64,000 nt of DNA from Lentimicrobium sp. Lineage in GTDB: Bacteria > Bacteroidota > Bacteroidia > Bacteroidales > Lentimicrobiaceae. The notes beneath the pieces are model-generated. The model was not told the origin of the DNA. It saw only the letters and a list, made by a program, of their open reading frames with translations, and searched no databases. Shown in pieces: positions 60,310 to 64,000 of the stretch. A program made the position numbers and the translations under genes. Position 1 is the first letter of the stretch, and every line of letters starts with the position of its first letter. Location: positions 62,001 to 126,000 of the forward strand of contig JAMLHF010000001.1 in the NCBI GenBank assembly GCA_023957275.1, read 5' to 3'.

Positions 60310-61710
60310 ATGTCAGAAAAACAGAAAACCCTAAAAGAGGCTGTAACCATCTCCGGAGCCGGCCTGCATACAGGCAAAGAGGTCAACCTGACCTTCAGAC
60401 CTGCCCCCGAAAATCACGGATTCAAATTTCGGCGTACCGACCTGCCCGGGCAACCGGTAATCGATGCCGATGCCGACCTGGTAACGGATACCTCGCGAGG
60501 TACTACAATTGAGCATAACGGAGTCAGGGTCAGTACGATCGAACATGCCCTGGCCGCACTCACCGGCATGGACCTTGACAATATTCTGATTGATCTTGAC
60601 TGCCCCGAAACCCCGATTCTTGACGGAAGTTCAAGGTATTATGTAGAAGCCATCAAAAAAACCGGAATTGTCGAGCAGAACGCTGAAAGACATTATTTCA
60701 AAATCAATGAGGTACTCAGGTATTCAGATCCTGAGAAAAAAACGGAGTTGCTGATCCTTCCCAACGACACCTACAAAGTATCGGTAATGATCGATTACGA
60801 CACCAAGGTGCTGGGCACACAAAACGCCCACCTCAGCCACCTGAATGATTTCGCCGAAGAAATCAGCCCCTGCCGCACATTTGTCTTTTTGCATGAACTT
60901 GAATTCCTGATCCGGAACAACCTGATCAAAGGAGGCGACCTCAGCAATGCGATCGTGTTTGTGAATCGCCTCATCAGTCAGGAAGAGCTTGACCGCCTTG
61001 CAAAGTTCTTCAACAAACCACGGGTAGAGGTGTTGAAGGAAGGCATACTCAACAACCTGGAACTATATTTCAATAATGAACCAGCCCGGCACAAGCTGCT
61101 GGATGTTATCGGAGACCTTTCCCTGGTAGGAACCCGCATCAGGGGGCATGTGATTGCAAGCAGGCCCGGCCATCTGGCCAATACTCATTTTGCGCGCATC
61201 ATCAAACAGCACATCAAGCACGAAACCTCTCAGCCCCAGCAGCCAAAATTTGACCTTAATAAACCGCCGTTATGCGACATCAACGACATCAAACGGCTGC
61301 TGCCCCACAGGCCTCCTTTTCTGCTTGTCGATAAAATCCTTGAGATGAGCGACCATGATGTTACCGGTTTAAAAAATGTGACCATGAACGAAGGCTTCTT
61401 CATCGGGCACTTCCCGGACGAACCCGTTATGCCGGGCGTGCTGATAATCGAAGCCATGGCTCAGACAGGTGGGATCTTTGTGCTTAGTTCAGTTCCGGAC
61501 CCTGAAAACTACATTACTTATTTTATGAAAATAGACAATGTACGTTTCAGGCAGAAAGTGGTTCCGGGCGACACCCTGATTTTCCACCTCGAACTGATGT
61601 CACCTTTCCGCAGAGGAATCAGCCATATGCGCGGAGTTGCCTATGTCGGAAATAAAATTGTTGCCGAGGCCGAACTGATGGCCCAAATCACTAAAAAAAC
61701 CGTATCCTGA
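60310..61710 (+). CDS. lpxC-fabZ: Bifunctional LpxC deacetylase / FabZ dehydratase
   Basis: 466 residues, a fusion typical of Bacteroidota. Residues 1-305 are LpxC, the zinc-dependent UDP-3-O-acyl-GlcNAc deacetylase and committed step of lipid A synthesis: ISGAGLHTGKEV, the zinc ligand His in VSTIEHALAAL (near 78), and HKLLDVIGDL with the other zinc and catalytic residues. Residues 318-466 are FabZ, the 3-hydroxyacyl-ACP dehydratase of fatty acid synthesis: LLPHRPPFLLVDKI (near 332) and GHFPDEPVMPGVLIIEAMAQ. Joining the two may balance use of the shared hydroxyacyl-ACP. The stop lies one base before the lpxA ATG, so translation is probably coupled. Confidence 0.97.
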   Translation: MSEKQKTLKEAVTISGAGLHTGKEVNLTFRPAPENHGFKFRRTDLPGQPVIDADADLVTDTSRGTTIEHNGVRVSTIEHALAALTGMDLDNILIDLDCPETPILDGSSRYYVEAIKKTGIVEQNAERHYFKINEVLRYSDPEKKTELLILPNDTYKVSVMIDYDTKVLGTQNAHLSHLNDFAEEISPCRTFVFLHELEFLIRNNLIKGGDLSNAIVFVNRLISQEELDRLAKFFNKPRVEVLKEGILNNLELYFNNEPARHKLLDVIGDLSLVGTRIRGHVIASRPGHLANTHFARIIKQHIKHETSQPQQPKFDLNKPPLCDINDIKRLLPHRPPFLLVDKILEMSDHDVTGLKNVTMNEGFFIGHFPDEPVMPGVLIIEAMAQTGGIFVLSSVPDPENYITYFMKIDNVRFRQKVVPGDTLIFHLELMSPFRRGISHMRGVAYVGNKIVAEAELMAQITKKTVS

Positions 61711-61711
61711 A

Positions 61712-62497
61712 ATGAATCAACCTCTAGCATACGTCCATCCCCAGGCAAAAGTCGCCAAGAATGTCGTAATTGAACCCTTTGTCAATATCGAGAAAAATGT
61801 TGAGATTGGCGAAGGCACCTGGATTGGCTCTAATGTCACCATTATGGAAGGTGCACGTATAGGGAAAAACTGCAAAATATTCCCCGGGGCCGTTATTTCC
61901 GCCATACCACAGGACCTGAAATTCGATGGAGAAGATACCATCGTCAGGATTGGAGACAATACCGTGATCCGTGAGTTTGTCACCATCAACCGGGGCACCA
62001 AGGCCAGCTGGGAAACCGTGGTGGGAAGTAATTGCCTGCTGATGGCCTATGTACATATAGCACATGACTGCCTGGTTGGCAATAATGTAATTCTTGCCAA
62101 CGCAGCCACCCTTGCCGGGCATATTACCATTGACGATTATGCCATTATCGGCGGATTGAGTGCCGTGCACCAGTTTGTCAACATCGGCGCCCATGTGATG
62201 ATATCAGGTGGCTCACTTGTCCGGAAAGATGTTCCGCCTTTTACAAAAGCCGCCCGTGAACCACTTTCTTATGTTGGAATCAATTCCATTGGACTGCGTC
62301 GCAGGGGATTCTCCGCAGAAAAAATCAATGAGATACAGGACATCTACCGTTATATTTATCTGCGGGGCAACAATGTAAGCCAGGCTTTGGAATACATTGA
62401 AGCAAACCTGCCCGCTACCTCCGAACGCGATGAGATCATCTCTTTCATCTCCAGATCAAGCAGGGGAATTATGAAAGGTTATGCCAAACAGGCATAA
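61712..62497 (+). CDS. lpxA: UDP-N-acetylglucosamine O-acyltransferase
   Basis: 261 residues, usual length. First enzyme of lipid A synthesis, moving a 3-hydroxyacyl chain from ACP to UDP-GlcNAc. Hexapeptide beta-helix from the N-terminus (VHPQAKVAKNVVIEPFVNI, WIGSNVTIMEGARIG), catalytic His in YVHIAHDCLVG near residue 116, then GGLSAVHQFVNIG and the C-terminal helical part with VGINSIGLRRRGFS. It sits directly behind lpxC-fabZ, giving the reaction order A, C, D from three adjacent genes. Confidence 0.97.
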   Translation: MNQPLAYVHPQAKVAKNVVIEPFVNIEKNVEIGEGTWIGSNVTIMEGARIGKNCKIFPGAVISAIPQDLKFDGEDTIVRIGDNTVIREFVTINRGTKASWETVVGSNCLLMAYVHIAHDCLVGNNVILANAATLAGHITIDDYAIIGGLSAVHQFVNIGAHVMISGGSLVRKDVPPFTKAAREPLSYVGINSIGLRRRGFSAEKINEIQDIYRYIYLRGNNVSQALEYIEANLPATSERDEIISFISRSSRGIMKGYAKQA

Positions 62498-62575
62498 TTT
62501 TATTGAAGTAACGATCAACAACAATTCTGATTCCGGCTCGCTGCCTGAAAAAACTATGAATACCATTTTTGCTCC

Positions 62576-63235
62576 ATGCTGAACATTACGCTCGAAAACG
62601 CCGGTAAACAATATAACCACACCTGGATCTTTTCAGACCTCAATGCCACACTCACTTCCGGGCGGTCAACCGCAATCCTGGGAGCCAACGGGTCCGGAAA
62701 ATCCACACTGCTCCAGATGATTGCTTCAGCTATAATGCCAAGCAATGGCTCTATCAGTTATTCTTTTAAAGGCAATATCATCAGACCTGAACACGCTTTC
62801 AGGCTGATGTCGATTGCGGCACCCTATATGGAACTGATCGAAGATTTTACCCTTACCGAAATGATCTGTTTCCACCGCCGCCTTAAACCCCTGATTCGAA
62901 ATATGACTACCGCTGAATTGATCAGGATAATGCAACTGGAAGAAAACGCAGCCAAGCCCATCCGTTACTTTTCATCCGGAATGAAGCAGCGGGTGAAACT
63001 CGCCCTTGCCATCATGAGTGACACTCCGGCATTGTTACTCGATGAACCGGTATCGAACCTCGACCAAAAGGCCGTTGAATGGTTTCGCGGACTTGTGAGT
63101 ACACACAAGGAAGAGCGATTGATTGTGATCAGCTCCAATTCGGTTGCTGCTGAACATGATTTCTGTACCAACACCATCAGAATGGAGGATTACAAAAGCC
63201 GCACGCACACAGCGCCGGCTCCGATGTTTTTCTGA
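62576..63235 (+). CDS. ABC transporter ATP-binding protein
   Basis: 219 residues, one nucleotide-binding domain. Walker A GANGSGKST (near 38), signature FSSGMKQRVKLA (near 132, a SSGM variant of LSGGQ), Walker B LLLDEPVSNLD (near 153), and the switch-histidine position reads Ser-Ser (VISSNS), so the usual His is missing. No permease gene is adjacent. It lies 78 bp after lpxA and may be co-transcribed. The type resembles CcmA/export ATPases, but substrate is unknown. Confidence 0.88.
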   Translation: MLNITLENAGKQYNHTWIFSDLNATLTSGRSTAILGANGSGKSTLLQMIASAIMPSNGSISYSFKGNIIRPEHAFRLMSIAAPYMELIEDFTLTEMICFHRRLKPLIRNMTTAELIRIMQLEENAAKPIRYFSSGMKQRVKLALAIMSDTPALLLDEPVSNLDQKAVEWFRGLVSTHKEERLIVISSNSVAAEHDFCTNTIRMEDYKSRTHTAPAPMFF

Positions 63236-63285
63236 AGCACGCCTCCCGGTTTCCTTCCCTTACATCCCAAATTGTATGAAAGCTG

Positions 63286-63319
63286 TTTGGGGAAACTGAA
63301 ATAAAAAACATTACCTTTG
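63286..63319 (+). promoter_or_regulatory. Bacteroidota-type promoter for efp
   Basis: TTTG (-33, 63286-63289) and TACCTTTG (-7, 63312-63319) with a 22-bp spacer lie 30 bases before the efp ATG. This is the best promoter match in the window. Confidence 0.72.
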
Positions 63320-63349
63320 CGCACGAAAAAAAACTAAGTATCAGATTTT

Positions 63350-63916
63350 ATGGCAACTACCGCTGACTTTAAGAATGGCTTATGCATCGAATTTAATGGT
63401 GAATTATACTCCCTGGTAGAATTTCAGCATGTAAAACCCGGAAAAGGGGCTGCATTTGTCCGTACCAAACTGAGAAACCTCAAAACAGGGAAAGTAATCC
63501 CCAACACTTTCAGTGCAGGGGTAAAAATTGATGTAGCCCGGGTAGAACGCAGGCCATATCAGTTCCTTTATAAGGATGACTCAGGGTATAACTTTATGCA
63601 CACTGAAACATTTGAACAGGTTTCCATTGAAGAAGCCCTGATCAGCGCTCCCCAGTTTCTGAAGGAAGGGCAATCGGTTGAGATCATGTTTCATGCCGAA
63701 ACAGAAACACCGCTTAGTTGCGACCTCCCTCCGTTTGTGGAACTGACGGTAACCTATACTGAACCCGGATTGCGCGGCGACACCGCCACCAATACACTCA
63801 AGCAGGCTACCGTTGACACCGGTGCTGTTGTCAATGTACCTCTCTTTATCAACGAAGGAGAACGCATAAAGGTCGATACCCGCACCGGAGACTATTCAGA
63901 GAGGGTTAAATCATAA
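63350..63916 (+). CDS. efp: Elongation factor P
   Basis: 188 residues, the three-domain beta protein that enters stalled ribosomes and helps form bonds at proline runs. The tip loop is [10 protein letters not shown] with K32 at the position modified in other bacteria. The modification type here is unknown, and no epmA/epmB-like gene is seen. Domain II and III landmarks are [32 protein letters not shown] and the C-terminal signature [21 protein letters not shown]. Own promoter and strong terminator; monocistronic. Confidence 0.97.
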   Translation: MATTADFKNGLCIEFNGELYSLVEFQHVKPGKGAAFVRTKLRNLKTGKVIPNTFSAGVKIDVARVERRPYQFLYKDDSGYNFMHTETFEQVSIEEALISAPQFLKEGQSVEIMFHAETETPLSCDLPPFVELTVTYTEPGLRGDTATNTLKQATVDTGAVVNVPLFINEGERIKVDTRTGDYSERVKS

Positions 63917-63934
63917 TCATCAGAAGAATTGAAG

Positions 63935-63964
63935 AACCGGGCGATCAATAAGCCCGGTTTTTTT
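63935..63964 (+). terminator. Rho-independent terminator after efp
   Basis: Perfect 8-bp stem AACCGGGC and GCCCGGTT, loop GATCAATAA, followed by a run of T. Confidence 0.88.
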
Positions 63965-63985
63965 ACAAAAGCCAATAGCAAAACA

Positions 63986-64000
63986 ATGCAACTTGACCCA
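63986..64000 (+). CDS. Possible start of a further gene, cut by window edge
   Basis: ATG at 63986 opens a frame (MQLDP) that continues past the window. Its place right after the efp terminator makes a gene start plausible, but five codons allow no identification. Confidence 0.3.

Overview
The window reads as chromosomal DNA of a Bacteroidota bacterium, most likely of the order Bacteroidales. The reasons are: many secreted proteins ending in a type IX secretion system (T9SS) type A sorting domain, a PorX-type PglZ response regulator, an lpxC-fabZ gene fusion, a GNAT-nitrilase fusion, and promoters of the TAnnTTTG type. I saw no rRNA, tRNA, CRISPR array, integrase or insertion sequence. Coding density is high and the housekeeping genes are intact. 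Several coordinates use an ATG inside a longer frame, because the longer frame began at TTG or ran into a repeat; each case is explained in the entry.

Layout. 1-6.4 kb (minus): two paralogous secreted Ig/PKD-like repeat proteins, the first cut by the window edge, with a small secreted protein between them. 6.7-8.8 kb (plus): a translationally coupled pair, a PKD surface protein and a DUF4369/degenerate-thioredoxin protein. 8.8-17.8 kb: ordinary metabolism (LutA-like Fe-S protein, class D beta-lactamase, aroA, aroB, proline dehydrogenase, two very small genes, a LUD protein, a PH-like membrane protein, purB). 17.9-28 kb (minus): a first T9SS-cargo island with two decayed gene relics, two Fib_succ_major proteins, several sorting-domain proteins and a TPR-LuxR regulator. 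28-42.1 kb (minus): a second island of seven T9SS cargo genes. Five of these share a near-identical leader, signal peptide and C-terminal domain around different passenger domains. 42.1-45.5 kb: a lipoprotein and a second TPR-LuxR regulator. 46.2-53.8 kb (minus): GNAT-nitrilase, MscS-like channel, and a 1698-residue SLC12-like transporter fused to a P-loop ATPase. 54.2-57.6 kb (minus): ald, tsaE, porX. 57.8-64 kb (plus): HD phosphohydrolase, lpxD, lpxC-fabZ, lpxA, an ABC ATPase, efp, and the first bases of another gene.

How it fits together. PorX is a known regulator of T9SS genes, and about fifteen genes here encode likely T9SS clients. Two membrane-anchored TPR-LuxR proteins lie beside the cargo islands and are candidate local regulators. 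The lpx genes make the lipid A to which many T9SS cargoes are finally attached through A-LPS. The least ordinary parts are the transporter-ATPase fusion and the 28-38 kb cassette array. In that array, signal peptides and sorting-domain loops are built from 7-bp DNA repeats, and each start codon is preceded at fixed distance by an inverted-repeat element.
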